A DNA stretch of 25,014 nucleotides from JASFYU01 sp045046905 (GCA_045046905.1 JASFYU010000197.1:1-25014); one strand, 5' to 3'; shown: positions 15,375-22,809, counted from the first letter of the stretch. Notes: generated from the letters alone by a model not told the origin. Numbers and translations are program-made.

Positions 15375-16141
15375 ATCCATTGCAATCCGTTTACCACTAA
15401 AACTCGTATTCCTACTACAAAAACTAACAAGGCGGTTACTCTCTTTATGGCTTTGGACGATAAGCGTTTTAGACTTATTCGAATGCCTAACTGACCCCCT
15501 AAAAAAACAGTAGCCACCAAGGCAATGGTTTCTACCCAAGGTAACTCTAAGGTACCTCCTTTAATTAAACCCCCTAATCCTGACAATGAATTTACCAAAA
15601 TAAAAAAACTTGACAGAGCTGCAATCTTAATGGCTGTATTCCATTGCAAATGATTGAGCATCGGTGCCAAAAAAATGCCTCCACCAATACCTACTAAGCC
15701 CGATAATAGTCCAATTGCCCCTCCTAAAATATAACTCAAATACTTTGGGTAGCTTTTCACTTGGTTCGACCTGTATTGAACGCTAAGTGTTTGCCAGGCC
15801 AAGAATATAGCCGAAAGAATAAGGGAACACCCTAGAATACTAAAAAAGACATCTTCGCTCAACCGAAAAGATGCTCCTAAAAAGGCGAGGGGAATACTAG
15901 CAACAACAAAGGGAAGAAAGTCTTTTAATGTAGCATGACCATGTTTAAAATAGAGAAAAGTGCTTCCTGAAACTACGGCCAAATTGCAAATGAGTGCTAT
16001 GGAACGCATTGCAAAAAAACTAGTCAAGAAAAGTGTAAGTAAAGCGAGGTAGCTAGATCCACCCCCAAAACCAACAGAAGAATACAGGGCTGCCACAATA
16101 AAGAACCCGACGCAAAGCATCACCAAATTTTCAATCAACAT
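15371..16141 (-). CDS. TauE/SafE family permease (sulfite exporter-like) in the Moco operon
   Basis: 256 residues, almost wholly hydrophobic, with about eight membrane helices in two similar halves. The repeated signature is FGGGSSYLALL (25-35) in the first half and VGIGGGIFLAPML (about 149-161) in the second, typical of TauE/SafE. Family members move small anions or sulfur compounds across the inner membrane. It overlaps the moeB-like gene upstream by 11 bases and moeA downstream by 4, so it is an integral part of the array. A role in sulfur or sulfite traffic, or in uptake of an oxyanion such as molybdate, is possible. The sequence does not decide between them, and the family name should not be read as the substrate. 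Confidence 0.88.
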   Translation of the reverse strand: MLIENLVMLCVGFFIVAALYSSVGFGGGSSYLALLTLFLTSFFAMRSIALICNLAVVSGSTFLYFKHGHATLKDFLPFVVASIPLAFLGASFRLSEDVFFSILGCSLILSAIFLAWQTLSVQYRSNQVKSYPKYLSYILGGAIGLLSGLVGIGGGIFLAPMLNHLQWNTAIKIAALSSFFILVNSLSGLGGLIKGGTLELPWVETIALVATVFLGGQLGIRISLKRLSSKAIKRVTALLVFVVGIRVLVVNGLQWI

Positions 16142-17198
16142 ATGCCTGTAATTTGTTCATGCCGCCTTCGACATTGGTGAATTCCTGATCGAAAAACCGT
16201 TCTTGAAGTATGGCAATGGCCTTTCTGCTTCGGGTTCCAGATTGGCAAATGACATATACAGATTGATCTTTAGGTATTCTTCCGATGTTATGTTCCAAAT
16301 CGGACAAGGGAATATTCATAGTATTGGGCAAATGCGTATTTTCATATTCATCATGTGAACGCACATCAAGAATTTGTAGTTCTTTTTCAGCCATCAAGAT
16401 TTTAAAGGCATCAGCTTTGATACTACGAAAACCAGAAGCACATGAAAAATCATAATCACTGGCTAGATGTGTAATTTTCATATTTTCAGAAACCAGCGGA
16501 AACTTCACTTTTTGAATGCTTTGCGAAAGACCATTGTACAGGAGTAATTTTCCTGAAAGCACCTCGCCTATTCCTGTGATAACTTTAACGGTTTCCAAGG
16601 CCTGCAGGTTTCCGACAATCCCCGGTACTATCCCCAGCACCCCATGCTCATTACAATTAGGAACTTCATCTGCCTTGGGCATTTTCGGAAAAAGGCATCG
16701 GTAGGTAGGACCTCCAAGGTGGTTAAAAACACTTACCTGACCTTCAAAGCCGTGTAAGGCCCCGTATACAAATGGTTTTTTTAGAATCACACATGCATCG
16801 TTTATCAGGTAACGCGCAGGAAAATTGTCAGTCGCATCAACAACAATATCGTAGGCCGAAATAATTTTCAAGGCGTTTGCAGGAATCAGAAAGCTAGTAT
16901 AACCAATCAATTCGGTTTCAGGGTTTTGTGCCTGTAATCTTCTAATCGACACCTCAACCTTAGGTTTTCCGATATCCGATGCATCATACAAAAACTGTCG
17001 ATGTAAATTGGAGACAGAAACCACATCATGGTCCACAATACCGATTGTACCAACACCCATGGCATTTAAATAGGTCAAAATAGGCAGACCCAAACCTCCT
17101 GCCCCAACTACCAACACTTTGGCATTACTCAATTTTTGTTGACCTTGTTCTCCAAAGTCTTTTAAAATGATTTGTCTACTGTAGCGATCTGTATTCAT
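16131..17198 (-). CDS. moeB: MoeB/ThiF-type adenylyltransferase fused to a rhodanese domain (MOCS3-like)
   Basis: 355 residues. The E1-like adenylation domain (about 1-235) has GAGGLG (32-37), DHDVVSVSNLHRQ (56-68), DATDNFPAR (121-129) and CNEHGVLG (182-189). A C-terminal rhodanese domain (about 258-355) has the active-site loop ICQSGTRSRKA (317-327) with Cys318. By family it adenylates the C-terminal Gly-Gly of MoaD, and the rhodanese part can then deliver sulfur to give the thiocarboxylate, as in eukaryotic MOCS3. The zinc-binding CxxC pairs usual in MoeB are incomplete: TYRC (165-168) and a lone Cys253. The gene overlaps mobA by 4 bases (ATGA) and the permease by 11. Its place beside moaD and moaE argues for Moco rather than thiamine synthesis. 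Confidence 0.92.
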   Translation of the reverse strand: MNTDRYSRQIILKDFGEQGQQKLSNAKVLVVGAGGLGLPILTYLNAMGVGTIGIVDHDVVSVSNLHRQFLYDASDIGKPKVEVSIRRLQAQNPETELIGYTSFLIPANALKIISAYDIVVDATDNFPARYLINDACVILKKPFVYGALHGFEGQVSVFNHLGGPTYRCLFPKMPKADEVPNCNEHGVLGIVPGIVGNLQALETVKVITGIGEVLSGKLLLYNGLSQSIQKVKFPLVSENMKITHLASDYDFSCASGFRSIKADAFKILMAEKELQILDVRSHDEYENTHLPNTMNIPLSDLEHNIGRIPKDQSVYVICQSGTRSRKAIAILQERFFDQEFTNVEGGMNKLQAYVD

Positions 17199-17791
17199 AT
17201 GGCTGCCAATTTCGCCAAGGCCTCTTTGTATTCTTGCTCTGAATTGGCATTTAGAAGTACATTCTCATTCTCAGGAAACACCAATTTCACTCTATTATTA
17301 ATCAAAAATTTTCGCGGGCAGCTACCATTGCCTTCTTCGAGGTAGGCCTTAGATTTTTTTAAGGCTGTAGGCTCCCAAATAGCACATAAGGGTTCTGGCA
17401 AAGGGTTTTCTTTTAAGGCAAATGTCGTTGCCAAAATTTCAGGGTCTCGAGCGGAAATCAATTCTTGTAATGCTTTCAAGTTCATCAAAGGAAGGTCACA
17501 TGCCAAAACCAACCATGCTACTTCTGGGTATTGTTTGTGTGCCGATAAAAGTCCGTTATAGGGGCCTTTGAATTCATTCAAATCTGTGATAACGGCCATT
17601 TCAGGTGGCAATTCGAATTGTTGTTCTTCCCTCAGGCTAATAAAGGTATTCTTACAAACCTGTTTCAATAACGCATAAAGATATTCGCGTTGTGGTACAT
17701 CGTGATATGTAATCAATCCTTTATCGGTTCCCATACGGGTACTTTTTCCTCCAGATAAGACAAGGCCGTATATACTAGCGATTGAAGTCAT
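17195..17791 (-). CDS. mobA: Molybdenum cofactor guanylyltransferase (MobA family)
   Basis: 198 residues. The nucleotide-binding N-terminus reads LSGGKSTRMGTDKG (12-25), the MobA pattern; related MocA proteins usually have LAAG in place of LSGG. FKGPYNGLLSA (74-84) and LACDLPLM (96-103, with the metal-binding Asp at 99) follow, as in the family. MobA attaches GMP to Mo-molybdopterin, giving the guanine-dinucleotide cofactor. It overlaps moaC by 17 bases and moeB by 4. The molybdoenzyme heading this operon belongs to a family whose studied bacterial members often use the cytosine dinucleotide form, so the product made here deserves a check. Family assignment is firm; nucleotide preference is inferred from the motif. 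Confidence 0.9.
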   Translation of the reverse strand: MTSIASIYGLVLSGGKSTRMGTDKGLITYHDVPQREYLYALLKQVCKNTFISLREEQQFELPPEMAVITDLNEFKGPYNGLLSAHKQYPEVAWLVLACDLPLMNLKALQELISARDPEILATTFALKENPLPEPLCAIWEPTALKKSKAYLEEGNGSCPRKFLINNRVKLVFPENENVLLNANSEQEYKEALAKLAAI

Positions 17792-18248
17792 TCTTACCTC
17801 CTGTTTTTTGTTCTAATTGTATTTCTGAAATGGTGATATCATGTGATAATGCCTTGCACATATCATAAATGGTCAGCGCAGCAACCGATACTCCCGTCAA
17901 TGCTTCCATTTCAACGCCGGTACGCTCGTTACATTTCACCTTACAAACAATCTTCAGGGCATCATCGCTAGGGTCGATAGTCAATTGAACCTTAGAAAGG
18001 TTCAATTGATGACATAGAGGTATAAGCTCAGCCGTCTTTTTAACGGCTTGTATACCTGCGATAATAGCCGTTTGGATAATGCTTCCCTTTCCACTCAAAA
18101 AATTTTGAGCGGCAAGAACTGCAAATACTTCGGCAGGAAAATGTACAATTCCTGAAGCCATAGCCGTTCGAACCGTACTTTGTTTTTCCGATACATCTAC
18201 CATAGATGCTTTACCAGCTTTGTCGATATGCGAAAGTTCTTTCTTCAT
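17775..18248 (-). CDS. moaC: Cyclic pyranopterin monophosphate synthase MoaC
   Basis: 157 residues from the ATG at 18248 (MKKELSHIDKAG). A GTG two codons earlier (18254) is possible. MoaC converts the MoaA product 3',8-cyclo-GTP to cPMP. Hallmarks are MVDVSEK (16-22), LIPLCHQLNLSKV in the middle with the active-site His, and CNERTGVEMEALTGVSVAALTIYDMCKA near the end, with the conserved Glu and Asp residues. The 138-nt gap between moaA and this gene is the only large break in the array. It contains a perfect hairpin and a repeat copy, so moaC and the genes after it may have some independent control. Confidence 0.96.
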   Translation of the reverse strand: MKKELSHIDKAGKASMVDVSEKQSTVRTAMASGIVHFPAEVFAVLAAQNFLSGKGSIIQTAIIAGIQAVKKTAELIPLCHQLNLSKVQLTIDPSDDALKIVCKVKCNERTGVEMEALTGVSVAALTIYDMCKALSHDITISEIQLEQKTGGKNDFNR

Positions 18249-18251
18249 TCT

Positions 18252-18288
18252 CACCTGTGGGTTAGATACCCCGACATTTGCATCGAAA
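18252..18288 (-). repeat. Dispersed repeat family, copy 5, in the moaC leader
   Basis: On the minus strand TTTCGATGCAAATGTCGGGG, then TATCTAACCCACAGGTG, aligns base by base with TTTCGATGCAAGCATCGGGG, then TATTAAACCCACTGGTG, of copy 2, with about five substitutions. It ends 4 nt before the moaC ATG and so forms its translation initiation region. Confidence 0.6.
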
Positions 18289-18320
18289 TATAAAAAATTA
18301 ATTTCTTTTAATGCCCCGTG

Positions 18321-18368
18321 AGCCAGCCTTTACCAGCAATAAGGCCTGCCTGACGGTAAAGGCTGGCT
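18321..18368. repeat. Perfect 14-bp hairpin between moaA and moaC
   Basis: AGCCAGCCTTTACC (18321-18334) is fully complementary to GGTAAAGGCTGGCT (18355-18368) with a 20-nt loop that contains GGCCTGCCTG. On the transcribed (minus) strand no T-run follows, so it is not a standard intrinsic terminator. It may be a repeat-derived RNA structure that affects stability or partial read-through. Confidence 0.7.
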
Positions 18369-18386
18369 TGTATCGAGATAGTTTAC

Positions 18387-19370
18387 TTATCCGCCGATTG
18401 AGGTCATTGAATTATCAAAGACGTCTTTATATTTTTCCTGAGCCTCGAAACCTGTTTTAGACCGGCTACCCACTGCTCTCAAGATGTGCTCCTTTATCTT
18501 GCTCTCTGCATTTTCGCTGCGTATGACATCTCGTAAATTCATACTTGGTTTTGCGTACAAACAGCTAATCACATCACCAGTCGCTGAAATTCGCAATCGA
18601 TTACAACTACCACAAAAGGTGCGACTAAAAGAGGGTATTACCCCAAAAGTTCCTTTAAAACCTGGTATTTTATAATTGATTGATGTTGATGTCTTTGGAG
18701 ATTTCAAGATATAATAATCAGGGTATGCCTCTGCGATATAGGCAAGTATACGTTTATAATCCCAAGCGATACTATCAAAAGACCTACTACCACCGTTAAA
18801 GGGCATTTCCTCTAAAAACCGAACCGAAACATCATAGTGTTTCGTCAATTCTAAAATGGGTAGAATGTCTTGCGTATTCTGACCTTCTAAAGCGATAAAA
18901 TTAATTCGCACATTGAAGCCCTCGGTAATCAATCGCAACATATTATTATGTACCGTATCGTATTGGTCACGTCTTGTAATACGCTCAAAAGTATTTCGAT
19001 CAATGGCATCAAGGCTTAGGTTGATATTTGTAATCCCCAAGGTCTTTAATTCATTGATATAAGGCCCTATTAAGGTTGCATTGGTAGTCACAGAAATATC
19101 ATTCAGACCTTTCATTTTGGAAAGGTTTCGGAGTAATACCATCAAATCTTTGCGAACAAAGGGTTCACCACCAGTTATTCGAATTTTATCAACCCCCATC
19201 GAAATCAGAATCGCACTCAGCCTAGACAGTTCCTCTATGGTAAAAAGCTTATCATTATCAGCAAAATCAATACCCTCGGAAGGCATACAATAATTACAGC
19301 GCAGATTACAACGGTCGGTAACCGCCAATCGCACATAATTAATAGTTCTATTGTGATTGTCTACGAGCAT
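18387..19370 (-). CDS. moaA: GTP 3',8-cyclase MoaA (radical SAM)
   Basis: 327 residues. It opens Moco synthesis by rearranging GTP to 3',8-cyclo-7,8-dihydro-GTP using two 4Fe-4S clusters. The radical SAM cluster motif is CNLRCNYC (21-28; Cys21, 25, 28), GGEP is at 67-70, and the second cluster's cysteines are C253 and C256 (FCGSCNRLR) and C270 (ISC). The C-terminus is Gly-Gly, which is needed for activity in studied MoaA enzymes. The start at 19370 lies 12 nt after the moaE stop. Everything expected of an active MoaA is present. Confidence 0.97.
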   Translation of the reverse strand: MLVDNHNRTINYVRLAVTDRCNLRCNYCMPSEGIDFADNDKLFTIEELSRLSAILISMGVDKIRITGGEPFVRKDLMVLLRNLSKMKGLNDISVTTNATLIGPYINELKTLGITNINLSLDAIDRNTFERITRRDQYDTVHNNMLRLITEGFNVRINFIALEGQNTQDILPILELTKHYDVSVRFLEEMPFNGGSRSFDSIAWDYKRILAYIAEAYPDYYILKSPKTSTSINYKIPGFKGTFGVIPSFSRTFCGSCNRLRISATGDVISCLYAKPSMNLRDVIRSENAESKIKEHILRAVGSRSKTGFEAQEKYKDVFDNSMTSIGG

Positions 19371-19382
19371 ATATCAACTTTG

Positions 19383-19802
19383 CTACGGATGGGCCGAAAC
19401 CCAAACAGATTTATTCTTGAAAATCTCTTTTTTCCAGATTGGAACTCGTTCTTTAAGTGTATCTATCAAAAAGCGGCAAGCATCAAAACAAGCGTCTCGA
19501 TGTGCCGATGAGGCACCTACTATGACTACGGGTTCTTTTACTACTTTAGTTCCGACCGCATGTCGAATAAGCACCTTGTTCAGGCTCCATTTTTCAATGG
19601 CTTCCGAGGCTATTTTATTCATTTCCTTCAATGCCATCACCTTATAGGTCTCAAATTCTAAGGCAACCACCTCTTCATTTTTAGTAAATTCACGTACCGA
19701 ACCTACAAAAACGCAAATACCTCCACTCTGGGCATCAGACAAGTCTGAATACACGAGCGAAGTATCTATTTTATCGACTATTTCTACAATCTTTTTATTC
19801 AT
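19383..19802 (-). CDS. moaE: Molybdopterin synthase catalytic (large) subunit MoaE
   Basis: 139 residues. With thiocarboxylated MoaD it adds the dithiolene sulfurs to cPMP, giving molybdopterin. Family signatures: FVGSVREFTKNEEVVALEFE (32-51), ASSAHRDACFDACRFLID (98-114 region) and KERVPIWKKE (117-126), with the catalytic lysines expected at 117 and 124. The start codon overlaps the moaD stop (TAATG), which should give the two subunits in matched amounts. Confidence 0.96.
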   Translation of the reverse strand: MNKKIVEIVDKIDTSLVYSDLSDAQSGGICVFVGSVREFTKNEEVVALEFETYKVMALKEMNKIASEAIEKWSLNKVLIRHAVGTKVVKEPVVIVGASSAHRDACFDACRFLIDTLKERVPIWKKEIFKNKSVWVSAHP

Positions 19803-20044
19803 TAGCCTCCACTTACCGGCGGAATAATAGCAATTTCATCATCTCGTTTCAAAGGTACATCATCTTGCGCATACTCACTATTCACGGCAATGGCCAAAGA
19901 CGACAGCTTCCCAAACTCAGGGTAGGCATCTGACATAAATGCTTTCAGCTCTCGCACGGTCGACGGAGATTTATTCATCACTGAAATATTAATCTTCGAC
20001 TTTCCTACAATATCTTTTGCAATTCCAAAAAGCAATACCTCCAT
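19802..20044 (-). CDS. moaD: Molybdopterin synthase sulfur carrier (small) subunit MoaD
   Basis: 80 residues with a ubiquitin-like beta-grasp pattern, ending in PPVSGG. The terminal Gly-Gly is the site that MoeB adenylates and that is converted to the thiocarboxylate. The N-terminus MEVLLFGIAKDIVG is typical of the family. It starts 6 nt after the stop of the large molybdoenzyme subunit gene and overlaps moaE by one base. Confidence 0.96.
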   Translation of the reverse strand: MEVLLFGIAKDIVGKSKINISVMNKSPSTVRELKAFMSDAYPEFGKLSSLAIAVNSEYAQDDVPLKRDDEIAIIPPVSGG

Positions 20045-20050
20045 ATCTCC

Positions 20051-22204
20051 TTATCCTACTAATTCTTTTGAAACCATATATTTCACAAAGGGTTGTTTAT
20101 AAATTCTATGGCCTGTAGCCTTCTTTATCGCTATAGAAATTGCTGCGCCTGCCGGAGGCAATGAAGGTTCTCCAAGACCCGTTGGGGCCAATGTATTTTT
20201 CACAAAATGAGTCTCTACTTCTGGCGCTTCTTTCATTCGTATCATACGAAATGTATCATAGTTACTACTGCTAGGCACCCCGTCTTTAAATTCAAAATCA
20301 GCATACATCGAATGCCCCGTACCATCAATTACACCGCCCTCAATTTGATTCAATGCCCCCAAGGGGTTAACAACGATACCACAATCTACGGCGACCGTGA
20401 TTTTTTTAACTACAGGAATATTATTTTCCATGACTACGTCTGCCACTTCAGCAACATGTGAATTGTGGCAATAGTAGGCGCAAAAACCCTGATATACACC
20501 TTCTTTCGGGTTTCGGTATCCTGATTTCTCTACAACTAGATTAATTACATCTTCCAAACGTTCAGCGGAATACTTGATACGGTCATCAGTGGTTCCTTTT
20601 ACTTTCTGCAAGAGATCCAAGCGCATTTGTACAGGGTCTTTTTCTAATACCTCGGCAAGCTCGTCGAAAAAACTTTGCTCGGCGAAAGAAAGAAAATTGG
20701 TATAGGGCGCTCTCCAAGGACCTGTCGAAATATTACTATCATATTTGGCAACATCTACCTGATAATTTTCTATGGCACCGGCAGGAAAAAAATGAGGTAT
20801 GAGCCCGTACATATTACTGTTCACGGCGGCCTCTTTTAAATGGTAGCCCGTAATTTCACCATCTTTAATCGAGGCGCTGATTCTATATTTTATAGCGGGT
20901 CTGTATATTCCGGCCGTCATATCGTCTTCTCTTGAGTACGTAAGCTTGATGGGGTTTTGAGTTAAATTAGAGATTTCTGCCGCTTCCATGGCAAAATCAC
21001 CAATCAAACGTCTGCCAAAGCCCCCGCCCATTCGGGTCATTTCTAAATACACATCTGCCTCGTCTCTTTCGAGCATTTTTGCTACTTTCGACGCTGTTCC
21101 TCCCGGGGTTTGTATGGGTCCAACCAAATGAATCTTATCGGCGGTCACATGGGCGAAAAAATTCATAGGTTCCATGCAATTATGTGGCAAGAAGGGAGAT
21201 TCATAGGTGCGCTCCAAAACCTGGTCAGCGGCCTTAAACGCCCTTTTTACATTACCATCTGTTCTGAGGGTTTCAAAAGAATCACCCTCTAAAAGACCCA
21301 ACAATATTTTATCGTGTTCGGCTGTACTCTCAGTAGGTGTACCATCGCTCCAATCGGCAGTCAAAGCCTTCTTTCCTTTCATGGCCACCCATGTGCTGTT
21401 CGCTAGAACCGCAACCTTATCACCGAAGCGAACCACATCGATAACACCCTCCACTGATTTTGCTGCACTAGCATCAAAGGATTCTAATTTCTTTCCAAAG
21501 GCCGGAGGCCTAAGCACCGATGCGTAAACCATACCCTCGACCTTATAGTCCATTCCAAACAAGGGTTTTCCGGTGATTATTTTATCGATATCCACATTTT
21601 TGGCATCGGTACCGATAATAGTAAAATCTTCGGGATCTTTTAGGCTTACATTTTCAGGAATATCCAATACGGCGGCCTCATTGACAACATCGCCATACCC
21701 TAGAGTCTCACCCTTAGCATTTGTAATAACACCTTGACTGGCCGTACATTCAGATGCATCAACTCCCCAACGGGTAGCAGCCGCATTAATTAACATTTGG
21801 CGTGCCGTGGCACCCGTTTGTCGCAAAGGCTCCCATGCCAATCGAATAGAATTACTGCCGCCTGCATATTGATTTTGATAATTTTCGGTATCCAAAACAC
21901 CCTGCTCGACATATACGTGATCCCAAGGCACGTCAAGCTCTTCAGCAATCAACATAGGCATTGACGTTTTCACCCCTTGCCCTATTTCAGGGTTAGGTGA
22001 AAACAAGGTCACCATACCATTGTCTGCTATTTTTATAAAGGCATTAAAGTCATTGAAATTTAATTTTGAAATATCAGTAGGCATTGCCACTTTTTGCTTG
22101 CAAGCCGTAAAGAGATTAAAACCGATAAGCATTCCACCACTTGCCAAAGAAGACGTTCGTAAGAAAGAGCGTCTGCTAAATTTTGAAGGTATACGCATTG
22201 TCAT
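20051..22204 (-). CDS. Molybdopterin-binding subunit of an IorB-like oxidoreductase (xanthine dehydrogenase family), Tat-exported
   Basis: 717 residues. It begins with a twin-arginine signal, SRRSFLR (10-16), followed by a hydrophobic run to FTAC (32-35); Cys35 could also be lipidated. The mature protein has Moco-binding segments such as IGQGVKTSMPMLIAEELD (74-91), GPIQTPGGT (362-370), MGGGFGRR (392-399) and TGPWRAPYTNFLSFAEQ (494-510). GLGEP near the end carries Glu679, the general base conserved in this family. It pairs with the 2Fe-2S subunit encoded just upstream. Isoquinoline 1-oxidoreductase is the named relative, but the homologous group oxidises diverse aldehydes and N-heterocycles, so the substrate is open. 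The start could also be the ATG at 22198. Cofactor genes follow after 6 nt. Confidence 0.92.
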   Translation of the reverse strand: MTMRIPSKFSRRSFLRTSSLASGGMLIGFNLFTACKQKVAMPTDISKLNFNDFNAFIKIADNGMVTLFSPNPEIGQGVKTSMPMLIAEELDVPWDHVYVEQGVLDTENYQNQYAGGSNSIRLAWEPLRQTGATARQMLINAAATRWGVDASECTASQGVITNAKGETLGYGDVVNEAAVLDIPENVSLKDPEDFTIIGTDAKNVDIDKIITGKPLFGMDYKVEGMVYASVLRPPAFGKKLESFDASAAKSVEGVIDVVRFGDKVAVLANSTWVAMKGKKALTADWSDGTPTESTAEHDKILLGLLEGDSFETLRTDGNVKRAFKAADQVLERTYESPFLPHNCMEPMNFFAHVTADKIHLVGPIQTPGGTASKVAKMLERDEADVYLEMTRMGGGFGRRLIGDFAMEAAEISNLTQNPIKLTYSREDDMTAGIYRPAIKYRISASIKDGEITGYHLKEAAVNSNMYGLIPHFFPAGAIENYQVDVAKYDSNISTGPWRAPYTNFLSFAEQSFFDELAEVLEKDPVQMRLDLLQKVKGTTDDRIKYSAERLEDVINLVVEKSGYRNPKEGVYQGFCAYYCHNSHVAEVADVVMENNIPVVKKITVAVDCGIVVNPLGALNQIEGGVIDGTGHSMYADFEFKDGVPSSSNYDTFRMIRMKEAPEVETHFVKNTLAPTGLGEPSLPPAGAAISIAIKKATGHRIYKQPFVKYMVSKELVG

Positions 22205-22222
22205 AATTTAATTTTTTTTAGG

Positions 22223-22684
22223 TTAGTCCATTTTTTTAGCTGCAATAGATACCGCCTTTTGAATACGGTTATAAGCCGCACACCGACATATATTGCCATG
22301 CATGGCGTTCTTAATCTCATCTTGGGTCGGACTTGAATTCTTATCTAAAAAAGCGGTGGCAGTCATAATCTGCCCAGATTGGCAGTAGCCACATTGGGGT
22401 ACATCTACTTCTTTCCAAGCTTCTTGAACCGGGTGGGTGCCATCTTGTGACAGGCCTTCGATGGTCGTGATTTCCATGTCATCAATCTGAGACAGTTGTA
22501 ATTGGCAACTGCGAATGGCATTACCGTTGACATGAACAGTACAGGCCCCACATTGCCCTATTCCACAGCCATATTTGGTGCCGACCAGATCTAAATGATC
22601 CCGTAATACCCAAAGTAAAGGGGTATCGGCAGAAGCTTCAATTGACTGAGACTTACCGTTGATTTTTAAAGTGTACGTTGGCAT
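22223..22684 (-). CDS. 2Fe-2S subunit of the IorA-like oxidoreductase
   Basis: 153 residues. The plant-type ferredoxin cluster is CGIGQCGAC with a later Cys (40, 45, 48, 60). The second cluster, in the helical domain, uses C98, C101, C133 and C135 (CGYC and CRC). Electrons from the molybdenum subunit pass through both clusters to an outside acceptor. There is no FAD subunit gene nearby, as is usual for the two-subunit IorAB type, and no cytochrome gene either, so the acceptor is unknown. This subunit has no signal peptide and is presumably carried out folded with the Tat-signalled partner. It is the first gene of the ten-gene array, 18 nt before its partner. Confidence 0.95.
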   Translation of the reverse strand: MPTYTLKINGKSQSIEASADTPLLWVLRDHLDLVGTKYGCGIGQCGACTVHVNGNAIRSCQLQLSQIDDMEITTIEGLSQDGTHPVQEAWKEVDVPQCGYCQSGQIMTATAFLDKNSSPTQDEIKNAMHGNICRCAAYNRIQKAVSIAAKKMD

Positions 22685-22789
22685 TTTCTAGTAGTATTGG
22701 GTTAGTAAAAAGTATGTAATCACAAGTGATGAGTAAAAAAATTACATATAAAACATCTTGTAATTCGACAGCGCTTCTAAATTAATTAA

Positions 22790-22809
22790 AAAAAGGGCTC
22801 CCCCTTTTT
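22790..22809 (-). terminator. Short GC-core hairpin with T-run, far upstream of the molybdoenzyme genes
   Basis: AAAAAGGG (22790-22797) pairs with CCCTTTTT (22802-22809) around a 4-nt loop. On the minus strand the stem runs into more T residues, giving a terminator-like shape about 105 nt before the 2Fe-2S subunit ATG. It could stop antisense transcription or act as an attenuator, depending on where the promoter lies; no clear promoter was found on either side. The rest of the 22685-22865 gap shows nothing else recognisable. Confidence 0.4.

Noticed and set aside
15375..15539. N-terminal extension of MoeA by about 55 residues
   Set aside because: It lies inside the permease gene in another frame and lacks family similarity. 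The ATG at 15374 overlaps the permease stop, the normal arrangement in this array.
2899..18288. Repeats considered as a CRISPR array
   Set aside because: The copies are kilobases apart, in both orientations, degenerate, and no cas genes are present.
18249..18386. Moco riboswitch in the moaA-moaC gap
   Set aside because: The structure is a simple hairpin plus a copy of a dispersed repeat found at unrelated genes; it does not show the multi-stem Moco motif.
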